A stretch of 64,000 bases of DNA from Pseudomonadota bacterium (lineage in GTDB: Bacteria; Pseudomonadota; Gammaproteobacteria; Burkholderiales; Burkholderiaceae_C), in contig JAKCDM010000001.1 in NCBI GenBank assembly GCA_021841865.1, forward strand, positions 29,752 to 93,751. Direction: 5' to 3'. The notes beneath the pieces were generated by a model, which was not told where the DNA came from, did no database searches, and saw only the letters and a list, made by a program, of their open reading frames with translations. Of the stretch, positions 29,541 through 39,000 are shown piece by piece (position 1 is the stretch's first letter; each line of letters begins with the position of its first letter). The position numbers were made by a program, and so were the translations under genes.

Positions 29541-30710
29541 ATGCCCGCTGCGCCCGCACTGCCCCCGGAAAACCGGCTGCAAAGCATCGCCCACGCGCGG
29601 CGCATGGTCATTGGCGAAGGCCTGGAACTTCCGCCCGCCGTGCTGGGCGCGCAGCGCGACTGGATCGAGCGCTCGTGGCGCCGCTGCCTGCAGCGCGGCC
29701 GGCGCCCGGAGGAACGCGTGGAGTTCGACTCGGTTCCGCTGGGGGCCAAGCGGGCCAGCCAGGAGCGCAACCACGAACTGCTCAGCGTGGCCGCCCCGCT
29801 GCTCGATGAACTGGCGCGGGCGATCGCGCGCACTCGCTACTTCGCCATCCTCACCGACGCCCAGGGCATGGTGATCGACGTGCGTGGCGCGATGGACCCG
29901 TCGGACCGTCGCGTGCGCTGCATCGCGCGCGTCGGTGTCGACCTGTCCGAGGCCAGCATCGGCACCAGCGCGATCAGCGCCGCGCTCAGCGAGCTGCACC
30001 CGGTCTGGCTGCACCGGGGCGAGCATTTCTACCGCGACACATCGATCTACAGCTGCGCGGGCGCCCCGCTGTTCGGCCCCGACGGCCACTGCCTGGGCAT
30101 GCTCGACCTCACCGGCATCGAGACGGTCGAGCGCCCCGAGCTGACCGACCTCGCGGCGCAGGCGGCGCGGCGCATCGAGAACGCGCTGGTGCTGCGCGGC
30201 CGGCACGCGCTGGTGCTGCGCATGAACTGGCCCGGACACGAGCTCGGCGGCGACTCCGACGCCCTGCTCGGCCTCGATGCCGACGCCTGGATCTGCGCCG
30301 CCAACCGCGCCGCGCGCGCGCTGGTGCCCCAGCTCGCCAGCGTCGGCTCGCGGGTGCACGCCAGCGAGGTGTTCGCGGTGGCGCCGCAGCGCCTGTTCGA
30401 ACATGCGCGCGCCTCCGAGCTGCTCGACACGGGGCCGATGGAGCTGCCGCTGTGGTCGGGCCTGCTCATGCAGCTGCGCTGCCGACGCGCCGGCAGCGAC
30501 GGCCGCGCGCCGCTGGCCGCGGCGCGCAACCGCATGTCGCTGCAGCAGCTCGAGGACGCGCTGGTGCGACAGGCGGTTGACGCCGCCCGCGGCAACGTGG
30601 CCGAGGCCGCGCGCGCGCTGGGGGTGAGCCGCGCCACCGTGTACCGCAAGCTGGGCGGCACCCAGGCTCGCCGCGGCCGGCCAAGCAAGGCCGCGCAAGA
30701 CCCGTCCTGA
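29541..30710 (+). CDS. AcoR-like GAF and Fis-HTH regulator lacking the AAA+ domain
   Basis: A 389-residue regulator whose N-terminal two thirds match the AcoR sensor region (GVDLSEASIGTSAISAAL and APLFGPDGHCLGMLDLTG, compare the acoR-like gene at 5492). Its end is a Fis-type helix-turn-helix (ARGNVAEAARALGVSRATVY). The central sigma-54 ATPase is missing: there is no Walker A and no GAFTGA. The protein therefore cannot remodel sigma-54 polymerase and probably acts as a sigma-70 activator or repressor. AGGAG lies eight bases before ATG 29541. It is divergent from coxS, so it probably controls the cox operon. The reading frame is open throughout, so no fresh deletion scar is visible. Confidence 0.82.
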   Translation: MPAAPALPPENRLQSIAHARRMVIGEGLELPPAVLGAQRDWIERSWRRCLQRGRRPEERVEFDSVPLGAKRASQERNHELLSVAAPLLDELARAIARTRYFAILTDAQGMVIDVRGAMDPSDRRVRCIARVGVDLSEASIGTSAISAALSELHPVWLHRGEHFYRDTSIYSCAGAPLFGPDGHCLGMLDLTGIETVERPELTDLAAQAARRIENALVLRGRHALVLRMNWPGHELGGDSDALLGLDADAWICAANRAARALVPQLASVGSRVHASEVFAVAPQRLFEHARASELLDTGPMELPLWSGLLMQLRCRRAGSDGRAPLAAARNRMSLQQLEDALVRQAVDAARGNVAEAARALGVSRATVYRKLGGTQARRGRPSKAAQDPS

Positions 30711-30728
30711 GGCCTGCTGGCGGCGCGC

Positions 30729-33092
30729 TCACCCGATGCGCGCGAACACCAGCAGCTTGGCCTGGTCCAGCAGCATCGCGAACAGCAGCACGACCCCGAT
30801 CAGCGTGACCACGAGTTGCCACGGCACCGCGGCCATCAACGTGCCGCTCAGCGCGAGCAGGCACACCACCAGCACGTCGGCCAGGCTCGCCGCGACCAGC
30901 AGGCGGCCGGGGGCGAAGCGCCCGAGGCGCCCATCGTCGCGCAGCACGTACACGTTGGCCTGCGTGCCCAGCACCAGCAGCAGGAACACCATGGTCTGCA
31001 TCTGCGCGGCGTCCAGCGCGAAGTGCGCGCGGCTCCAGAAATACAGCAGCAGCGACATGCCCAGCGACAGCACGGACAGCATCGCGCAGGCTCCCACCAG
31101 CTGAGCAGCCCGCCAGCGCTGCGGGCGCCCGACCGGGCGCACGCGGTCGACGGCGATGCTCATGGTGACGAAGTCGTTGGCGAACAGCAGCAGCACGATC
31201 AGGCGCGCGGAGATCACGAAGCCCCCGGTCAGCCAAAGCCCGACAGTGAGGAACACGACGATCTCGAGGGTCTTCACGACCTTGTTCAGCAGGTAGGTCA
31301 GCATGCGGCGATGCACCTCGCGCCCGACCCCGACCACCGTCAGCACCCCGGCCAGGCCGGGATCGGTCAACACGACGCCGGCCGCCGCCTTGGCGACGTC
31401 GGTGGCGCTGGCCACCGCGATTCCCAGCTCGGCCTGACGCAGCGCCGGCGCGTCGTTGACGCCGTCGCCGGTCATCCCGGTGACGTGGCCGGCGTCCTGC
31501 AGCGCGCGCACGATGGCGTGCTTGTCCTGCGGCAGCACGCGGGCGTAGATGTCGCAACGCTCCGGGTGCCGCAGCTCGGCCTCGGAGGCCGCGCATACGC
31601 GCGAACCCAGGCCCAGGCGCGCACCGATGGCGCGCGCCGTCTCCAGCGCGTCGCCCGTGGCCATGCACACGCGCACCCCCAGCTCGCGCAGCCGGCCGAT
31701 CAACTCGGCGGCGTCGTCGCGCGGCGGGTCGGCCAGCCCGAGCAGGCCGACCAGGCGCATGGCGCCCGACGCACCTGCGGCCACGGCGAGCACGCGAGCA
31801 CCGTCGGCGGCGAGCTCGCGCTCGACGCGTGCCACCAGCTCGCGCTGCACGGCGTCGGCGCCGCAGCGCTGCAGCACGGCGCCGCTGGCGCCTTTCATGG
31901 CGTGCCAGTCGATGCCGTCGACCTGGTAGACACCCTCGCTGAACCGGGTTGCCGGATCGAAGGCCTGGAAGGCGCCGCGCACCGGAGGCGGCGCCGCGTC
32001 ACGCGCGCGCCAGGCCTCGAGGATGGCCAGGTCCAGCGGATCCTGCGATGCGTCGTCGCTGGCCAGCGCGGCAGCGCGCAGCAACGCGGCCTCGTCGGCA
32101 TCTCCCAGCGGGCGCAGCGCGGCCAGGCTCAGCGCATTGCGGGTCAGGGTTCCCGTCTTGTCCGACACCAGCGTATCCATCGCCGCTGCCTCCTCCACCG
32201 CCGGCAGGTGCGTCACCAGGACCCCGCGGCGTGCCAGCTGCACGGCGGCGATCGCGGTGGCCAGCGTGTAGGTCGCCGGCAGCGCCACCGGCACCGACGC
32301 GACCAGGAGCAGCAGCGCGAACACCGCGGTATCGGCCAGCGAAAGCCCGTGCACCAGCGCATACAGCACCACCAGCAGCACCAGCAGCAGGTCGAAGACG
32401 ACCAGGCGCTCGACGATGGACAGGATGGTGCGCTGCATGTGGCTGGGCGCGCTGGCGCTGCGCACCAGCTCCGCGGTACGCCCGAAGCGGGTCGCCGCCC
32501 CGGTCGCGCCGACCTCGCCGCTGGCTTCGCCCTGGCGCACCACGGAGCCCGTGTACGCGAGCGCTCCCGGGCCAGCCTCGACCGGCAGGGATTCGCCCGT
32601 CAGCGCCGACTGGTCCAGCGCAAGCAGTCCGTCGAACAACAGCAGGTCGGCGGGGACGAGATCGCCCGCGCGCACATGCACGATGTCGCCGGGAACCAGT
32701 TGCACCGCCGGCAGGCGCGACCAGCGACCGTCGCGCAGCACCCGCGCCTGCACCTGCAACTGGCGGCGCAACAGCGCCAGCGCGTCCTGCGCCCGCCCCT
32801 CCTGCAGGAAGGCGACGACGGCGTTGAATCCCAGCAGGAACAGGATCACCAGGGCTTCCTGCTCCCGGTGCAGCAGCAGTTGCAGCGCGATCACCGCCTC
32901 GAGCATCCACGGCACGGGCCCCCACAGCTTGAGCAGCAGGCGGCGCCACCAGGCCGGCGGCCGGTCCTCGATGGCATTGGCGCCGAAGCGCTGCGCGCGC
33001 CGCGCGGCCTCGGCCATGGAAAGCCCGCGCAGGCGGTCGGTTGCTGGCGGCGCAGGCGAGTCGGCTGGTGCACCCGGCGGGGTCGGGGACAT
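30729..33092 (-). CDS. P-type ATPase, plasma-membrane H+-ATPase-like (P3A)
   Basis: A 787-residue P-type ATPase. DQSALTGESLPVE near residue 165 is the actuator motif, VSDKTGTLTRNAL near 310 carries the phosphorylated Asp, and TGMTGDGVNDAPALRQAELG near 525 is the hinge motif. The N-terminal RFGANAIEDRPPAWWRRLLLKLWGP and absence of heavy-metal CPx or Ca-type motifs fit the P3A proton-efflux group. It would pump H+ outward using ATP, affecting pH and membrane potential. The ATG at 33092 gives family length; the track version starts 55 codons earlier within a divergent region. Monocistronic; convergent with the GAF-Fis regulator by 18 bp. Confidence 0.87.
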   Translation of the reverse strand: MSPTPPGAPADSPAPPATDRLRGLSMAEAARRAQRFGANAIEDRPPAWWRRLLLKLWGPVPWMLEAVIALQLLLHREQEALVILFLLGFNAVVAFLQEGRAQDALALLRRQLQVQARVLRDGRWSRLPAVQLVPGDIVHVRAGDLVPADLLLFDGLLALDQSALTGESLPVEAGPGALAYTGSVVRQGEASGEVGATGAATRFGRTAELVRSASAPSHMQRTILSIVERLVVFDLLLVLLVVLYALVHGLSLADTAVFALLLLVASVPVALPATYTLATAIAAVQLARRGVLVTHLPAVEEAAAMDTLVSDKTGTLTRNALSLAALRPLGDADEAALLRAAALASDDASQDPLDLAILEAWRARDAAPPPVRGAFQAFDPATRFSEGVYQVDGIDWHAMKGASGAVLQRCGADAVQRELVARVERELAADGARVLAVAAGASGAMRLVGLLGLADPPRDDAAELIGRLRELGVRVCMATGDALETARAIGARLGLGSRVCAASEAELRHPERCDIYARVLPQDKHAIVRALQDAGHVTGMTGDGVNDAPALRQAELGIAVASATDVAKAAAGVVLTDPGLAGVLTVVGVGREVHRRMLTYLLNKVVKTLEIVVFLTVGLWLTGGFVISARLIVLLLFANDFVTMSIAVDRVRPVGRPQRWRAAQLVGACAMLSVLSLGMSLLLYFWSRAHFALDAAQMQTMVFLLLVLGTQANVYVLRDDGRLGRFAPGRLLVAASLADVLVVCLLALSGTLMAAVPWQLVVTLIGVVLLFAMLLDQAKLLVFARIG

Positions 33093-33141
33093 GGCTACGA
33101 TACGAGGCAGGATCCGGCCCATTGTTCCACGCCAGACGACC

Positions 33142-33291
33142 ATGAACCCGCACCTGCACGCCGCGCTGCAAGCCTGGGGGCGCAACGACTTCACCCAGGT
33201 GCTGTGCGCCGAGCTGCCCGAATTCGCCACCCTGCGCATTCGCATCCGCCGGGACACCGCCGAGGCGACGCTGCGCGTGCTCGAAAGCTGA
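33142..33291 (+). CDS. Small protein of unknown function (49 aa)
   Basis: A 49-codon ORF starting MNPHLHAALQAWGRNDF and ending in TGA, oriented away from the P-type ATPase gene. Nearly all third codon positions are G or C, as in real genes here, and the product is balanced in composition with an amphipathic N-terminal helix and an Arg-rich strand (TLRIRIRRDT). No clear ribosome site and no family recognised. The track shows only a longer fused version beginning in the ATPase gene, which is not credible. It could be a genuine short gene or a GC-skew artefact. Confidence 0.45.
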   Translation: MNPHLHAALQAWGRNDFTQVLCAELPEFATLRIRIRRDTAEATLRVLES

Positions 33292-33308
33292 GCCCGCGCC
33301 GGCGGGAA

Positions 33309-34136
33309 CTACCCCCCCAGCGCGGCGCCGAACACCTTGCGGATCAACGACGAACCGGCAGCCGCCGGATCGGCGCGGATGGCCTGCTCCTCGTCGCCGA
33401 TGGCCTGGTACAGGCGGTCCAGCGCCTGCTGCGTGACATATTGGTCCACGCTGCCCTGATCCTGCCGCACGAGACCGAAGCGCGCCGCCTGGGAGGCGTA
33501 GCGGTCGTAGGTCTGCGCCAGCGCCAGGCGCTGGGTCTGCTGGTGCACGATGGGCTCGAAGCTGCGCTGCAACGGCGCCTGCGTCTTCGCCCGGAAATAA
33601 TCGGTGGCCGCGTGCGGGCCGCCGGTGAGGATGGCCTTGGCATCGGCGATGCTCATCTGGCGCACCGCGCCCACCAGCAGATCGCGCGCCTGGGGCACCG
33701 CCGCCTCGGCGGCCCGGTTGATCGCCAGCTCCAGCGCATCGGCCTGCGCGCCCAGGCCCGCCATGCGCATCAGCCCCGAGACCTGCTGCAGCGCCGGCGG
33801 CAGCGGGATGCGCCATTTCGGGCTGCCCCAGAATCCGTCGCGACGACCCAGCGTGGACACCGCCACGTCCACGCCGCGGCCCAGCGCCGCCTTCAGTCCC
33901 TGGTCGACCTGGGTGTTGCTCAGCGCAGCCAGCGCCGAGCCGCCGCCGGCTGCCGGGCCTGGCGCGGCCGCCGGTGCGCCAGGCAGCGAGCCCGCGCCGA
34001 GCCCCGGCAACGCAGCTCCGAGCTGGCGCTGCAGCTGGCCCAGGTCGAGGCTCCAGGCGCGCGCCGCGGGCCAGGCGCAGGCCAGGCCGACGCAGGCGGC
34101 GTCCCGCAGCAGTCGGCGCCTCGTCGATTCAGGCAT
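33309..34136 (-). CDS. DUF4197 protein with Tat-like signal
   Basis: A 275-residue exported protein with the DUF4197 domain. The N-terminus STRRRLLRDAACVGLACAW resembles a twin-arginine signal, cut near PAARA. The domain starts about residue 80 (ALSNTQVDQGLKAALGRGVD) and includes FWGSPKWRIPLPPALQ, LTGGPHAATDYFR and LDRLYQAIGDEEQAIR. The function of DUF4197 is unknown. ATG 34136 (GAGGGGG six bases upstream) overlaps the 3' end of the acyl-CoA synthetase gene; ATG 34142 is an alternative start. Overlap suggests co-transcription with that gene. Confidence 0.85.
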   Translation of the reverse strand: MPESTRRRLLRDAACVGLACAWPAARAWSLDLGQLQRQLGAALPGLGAGSLPGAPAAAPGPAAGGGSALAALSNTQVDQGLKAALGRGVDVAVSTLGRRDGFWGSPKWRIPLPPALQQVSGLMRMAGLGAQADALELAINRAAEAAVPQARDLLVGAVRQMSIADAKAILTGGPHAATDYFRAKTQAPLQRSFEPIVHQQTQRLALAQTYDRYASQAARFGLVRQDQGSVDQYVTQQALDRLYQAIGDEEQAIRADPAAAGSSLIRKVFGAALGG

Positions 34137-35817
34137 CGCCATCCCCCTCGTGGAACTCCAGCGCCGAGCGTTCGCCAGGCTCGCGCGCGAGCTCGCGCTG
34201 GCGCAGTTCGACGCGCCGGATCTTGCCCGACAGGGTCTTGGGCAGATCGCCGAACTCGAGCACCCGGATGCGCTTGTACGGCGCCACGCGCTCGCGCACG
34301 AAAGCGAGAATGTCCAGCGCCAGCTGACGCGATGGCTGCACCCCGGCGCGCAAGGCCACCACGGCCTTCGGCACGGCGCCGCGCACCGGGTCGGGCGCCG
34401 GCACCACCGCGGCCTCGGCCACGTCGTCGTGCTCGATGAGCACGCTCTCCAGCTCGAAGGGACTGATGCGGTAGTCCGAGGCCTTGAACACGTCGTCGGC
34501 TCGCCCGACATAAGTCAGGTAGCCGTCGGCATCGCGGCTGGCCACGTCGGAGGTCCGGTAGAAGCCGTCGCGGCAGGCCTGCGCGGTCTTGTCCTGCTGC
34601 CCCTCGTAGCCGCTCATCAGGCCCAGCGGGCGCACGCTCAGGTCCAGCGACACCTCGCCGTCGTCGGCCGGCCGGTCGTCGACGTCGAGCAGCACCACGC
34701 GGTAGCCGGGCAAGGCCCGCCCCATCGAACCGGGCTTGACCGGCTGGCCGGGCGTGTTGCCGACGATGGCCGTGGTCTCGCTTTGCCCGTAGCCGTCGCG
34801 GATGGTGATGCCCCAGGCGCGGCGCACGCTTTCGATCACCTCGGGGTTCAGCGGCTCGCCCGCGCCCACCAGTTCGCGCAGGCCCACCTTCCAGCGCGTC
34901 AGGTCCTGCAGGATCAGCATGCGCCACACGGTCGGGGGCGCGCACAGCGAGGTCACGCCATGGCGCTGCAACGCGTCGAGCACGGCGCAGGCGTCGAAGC
35001 GCGCGTAATTGAAGATGAACACGGTGGCACCCGCGTTCCAGGGCGCGAAAAAACAGCTCCAGGCGTGCTTGGCCCAGCCCGGGGAACTGATGTTCCAGTG
35101 CACGTCGCCCGGGCGCAGGCCGATCCAGTACATGGTCGACAGGTGCCCCACCGGGTAGCTCTGGTGGGTGTGCAACACCAGCTTCGGGCGCGAGGTCGTT
35201 CCCGACGTGAAGTACAGCAGCAGCGCATCGTCGGCGCGGGTCGGGCCGTCGGCGACGAAGCCCTCGGGAGCCCGAGCCGACTCGGCATAGTCGATCCAGC
35301 CCGGCGCGCCGGCACCGACGACGATGCGTGTGTACGGTCCCGTGAACGGAGCGAAACGCTCCACCGCGCCGGCGGTGCAGATCACGTGGCGCACCGCGCC
35401 GCGCTCGAAACGGTCGCGCAGGTCGTCGACGCTGACCAGCGTGGTGGTCGGAACGATCACCGCGCCGAGCTTGATGCATGCCAGCATGCATTCCCACAGC
35501 GCGACCTCGTTGGGCAGCAGCAACAGCACGCGCTCGCCACGCCGCACGCCGAGGCCGCGCAGCCACGAAGCCACCTGGTCGGAACGCCTGGCCATGTGGT
35601 CGAAGCTGAGCTTGTCCTCGCGTCCGTTCTCGTCGGTGATCCACAGCGCCGTGGCGTGGTTGCCGCGCGCCATCGGGTCGAAGTAGTCCAGCGCCCAGTT
35701 GAAGGTCTCGAGCGCGGGCCAGCGGAAACCCTCGTACGCCGCGGTGTAGTCGGTCCGGTGACGCAACAGGAAATCACGCGCCTCGATGAAGGCGCTCGCC
35801 GCGGAACGCTGGTTCAT
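34129..35817 (-). CDS. AMP-dependent acyl-CoA synthetase
   Basis: A 562-residue ANL-superfamily acid-CoA ligase, making acyl-AMP then acyl-CoA. The P-loop YFTSGTTSRPKLVLHTH is near residue 205, RDGYGQSETTAIVGNTPGQP near 338 and YRTSDVASRDADGYLTYVGRADDVFKASDYRISP (hinge) near 420-455. The catalytic Lys is in KTLSGKIRR near 540. The pattern is closest to medium-chain or benzoate-type acyl-CoA synthetases; substrate is not fixed by sequence. GGGGAG seven bases before ATG 35817 sets the start. The track ORF continues to 39285 only as antisense of the cyclic-di-GMP gene. Confidence 0.9.
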   Translation of the reverse strand: MNQRSAASAFIEARDFLLRHRTDYTAAYEGFRWPALETFNWALDYFDPMARGNHATALWITDENGREDKLSFDHMARRSDQVASWLRGLGVRRGERVLLLLPNEVALWECMLACIKLGAVIVPTTTLVSVDDLRDRFERGAVRHVICTAGAVERFAPFTGPYTRIVVGAGAPGWIDYAESARAPEGFVADGPTRADDALLLYFTSGTTSRPKLVLHTHQSYPVGHLSTMYWIGLRPGDVHWNISSPGWAKHAWSCFFAPWNAGATVFIFNYARFDACAVLDALQRHGVTSLCAPPTVWRMLILQDLTRWKVGLRELVGAGEPLNPEVIESVRRAWGITIRDGYGQSETTAIVGNTPGQPVKPGSMGRALPGYRVVLLDVDDRPADDGEVSLDLSVRPLGLMSGYEGQQDKTAQACRDGFYRTSDVASRDADGYLTYVGRADDVFKASDYRISPFELESVLIEHDDVAEAAVVPAPDPVRGAVPKAVVALRAGVQPSRQLALDILAFVRERVAPYKRIRVLEFGDLPKTLSGKIRRVELRQRELAREPGERSALEFHEGDGDA

Positions 35818-36042
35818 GCCTTGTCTCCCCTGGGGTAGTCGTGGTCTTTCCGCCCAGCCTATCGGCTTTGGGCTCGTCGCGCACGGCCGGAATACCCATC
35901 TTGTCAACGCCGCGAAACCCGAACAAGAATGGAGTGGGACCTGATATTTTTCAGCAACGAGGGTTTTGTGTCGTAGATTGCCAAGTAGGTTTTTCACAAA
36001 ATAGACCAATTCCCAGCAACAGGCAGCGCAACCCCTACCGAT

Positions 36043-39000
36043 ATGCTGAACCTCGGGGAAACCCTCGGCGCCAGCGGGCTGGCGGCCATCGGGCTGTTCT
36101 CGGCCGCCGCGGCCTTGGGCCTGGGGTATTCCCGGCGCCAGGCCCACCAGGTCTCGCGGCTGTCGGACTACCGACTGCTGCTCGCGCACATCCACCGCAT
36201 CGCCGCCGACGCGGCAGACGAGGCCGAATTCCTGCGCAGCGTCTGCGCCCTCACCGTGGAACACGCCAAGGTCGACCTGACCTGGATCGGGCGCCCGGGC
36301 CCGGACGGCGTGTTCCGCTACCTGGCCAGCGCGGGCCCGCGGCGTGCCTACCTGGACGACATCGTCATCGCCGCCGATGCGCAGCGACCGGAAGGCCAGG
36401 GCACCAGCGGCCGCGCCTGGCGCGATGCACGCGCGTATTTCAATACGGCCTTCGGGCGCAACCCGTCGCTGGCGCCCTGGGCGGCCCGCGCGGCGCGCTT
36501 CGGGCTGCGCACCAGCGCGGCCATTCCGGTGCTGCTGGACGGCGAGCCCTGGGCCGTGTTCACGCTGTATTCGGCCGATCTGTACCCTTTCGATCCGACG
36601 CTGGTCGCGCTGGTCGACGACCTGGCGGCGGCGATCGCCGCCGGACTTTCGCGCATACGACTGCTGCGGGACGAGCACGCGGCGCAGTCCCTCAACTCCG
36701 CGCTGCTGGAGAACACGGCGGCCGGCATCCAGGTCGTGCGCTACCCGCAACGCTGGATCGAGCGCGCCAATGCGCGCATGCTGGACATGCTGGGCCTGCG
36801 CGACATCGACGAGCTTCGCGCCACGTCGGCGCGGCAGCGCTACGACCCGAGCACCGTCGAGCGCCTGGGCACGCTGACCTCGCGCGTGCTGAGCGACGGC
36901 AGCGGCGTGCTGCGCGACGTCGTGCTGCGGAGCGAGGACGGGCGAAAGGTATGGATGGACGTCTCGGGTCGGCGCGTGGACCTCGACGACGGCGCGGCCC
37001 GCATCGTCTGGACCCACGTGGACGTCACCGAACGCCGCGAGCAGGAGCAGCGCCTGCGGCGCCTGGGGGCCATGCGCGAGGCGCTGCTCGACAACACCAT
37101 CGTCGGCATCGATCTCGTGCAGTATCCGGAGCGCCGGGTCATCGAGGCGAACGCGGCGCTGGTGCACATCATGGGCTACGAATCGCGCGAGCAACTGCTC
37201 GGCATGGATGCGCGCAAGCTCTACCCCAACCCCGAGGTGTCCCAGCGCATGGCGCAGCTGGCCGAGCAGGTGCTGCGCGAAGGCAGCGGCGAGCTCGGCA
37301 ACGTGCAGGTGCGCAGGCGCGACGGCTCGCTCGCCCGCCTGGACCTGCACGGCAAGCGCCTGCGCAGCGACGACGCGGCCCAGCCGGTGATCGTGTGGAC
37401 CTCGGTCGATGCCACGCGCAAGTACGAACTGGAAGCCGAGCTGCATCGGCAGGCGCATTACGACGAGCTCACCGACCTGCCCAACCGGCGTGCGTTGCGC
37501 GAGCGCCTGCGCGGCTCGATCCTGCGAGCCCAGGCCGGTGGCGGGGCGCTCGCCGTCGGCGTGCTGGACCTGGACGATTTCAAGCCGGTCAACGACCGCT
37601 ACGGCCATGTGGTCGGCGATCAGCTGCTGCGAGACATCGTGCACAGGCTTCGCGGCGCGCTGCATCCGGGGGACATGCTGGCTCGCATCGGCGGCGACGA
37701 ATTCGTGCTGCTGCTGGACGACCTGCCGGCGCGAATCGAGCAGCCCGGCCTCGACGCACGCCTGCACCCGCTGTTCCTGGCCATGCAGCAGGCGCTGCCG
37801 GTGGGCGAGCAGGAGTGCGTGCGCATCGGCATGTCGATGGGCCTGGCCCTGTACCCGCAGGATGCGACGGAAGCCGACGCGCTGCTGCGCGAGGCCGATG
37901 CGGCCATGTACCAGGCCAAGGCGCGCAAGGCCACGCGGGCGTCCTGGTGGCAACGCGCCGGCACGCCGGTGCCCGCACCCGACGAGGATGACGAGATCGA
38001 CCCGTTCGGCGCGGGCGCGGCGCAGTTGCTGGAAAGCTTCCAGGAGCAGATGCGCGAGGTCACGCGCCAGTACGCCGCCGAATTCGACCGCCGCGTGCTC
38101 GGCATGCCCGGCGCCCAGGGCATCCTGGACTGCCTGCCGCTGGTCGAGCGCGAACAGCTCAAGCGCAAGCTCGCCGAGCATCTGCTGCAGGGCCTGTCGC
38201 CTGCCGCCCGCGCCGACGAATGCGAGGGGCGCGCGCTGCACGTGGGGCAGACCCACGCTCTGGTCGGGCTGTCCGCGGGCACGGTCAGCCGCACCCTCAA
38301 CGAGTACCGCTCGATGCTGCGCGATCGCGTGCAGACCCTGAGCCTGTCGCGGCGCGAGCGCACCCGCGTGATGCAGGTGGCCAACGCCCGCATGCAGCTG
38401 GAACTGCAATGCGAGCTCACGCGCATGCAGGAGGTGTACGACTCGTACAACGAACACCTGGCGCGCGCGTTGCCGGACTCGACGACCACCTGGGCCAGCC
38501 TGGTCCGCGGCGAGCTCGACGCACTGTGCCGGCTCGCGGGTCTGCGCGCGGTATTCGTCATGCGCCTGTCTGCGGACGGGCGCTTTTTCGCCGAGTTCAG
38601 CGCCGGCGACGGCATGCGCATGCTCGATCGCGCGCTGCAGGACCCGCAGCTGCAGCCCAATCTGGATTCGCGCCAGCCCTGCGGCCAGGGCCTTGTCGCG
38701 CAGGCCTGGCGCACCGGGGAGATCCAGCGCAGCGATGCCGCGCTGCTCGACGCGCGCCTGCACTCGTGGCTGCCGGCGCTGCGCGATGCCGCGGTGCAGA
38801 GCGCCGTCGCGCTTCCCATCAAGGATGCGCGCAACAGCTTCGTGCTGGCCCTGTACGGCGCCTATCCGCACCAGTTCGCCAGCGGCTGGGCCTGCACCTT
38901 CATCGCCTCGCTGCGCACGCGCTGGGAACGCGTGGCGCAGGCCTCGCGCAGCGCGTTCACGCCGCTGCTGTGGCAGGAAGCCGCGGAGTACCGGCGCCTG

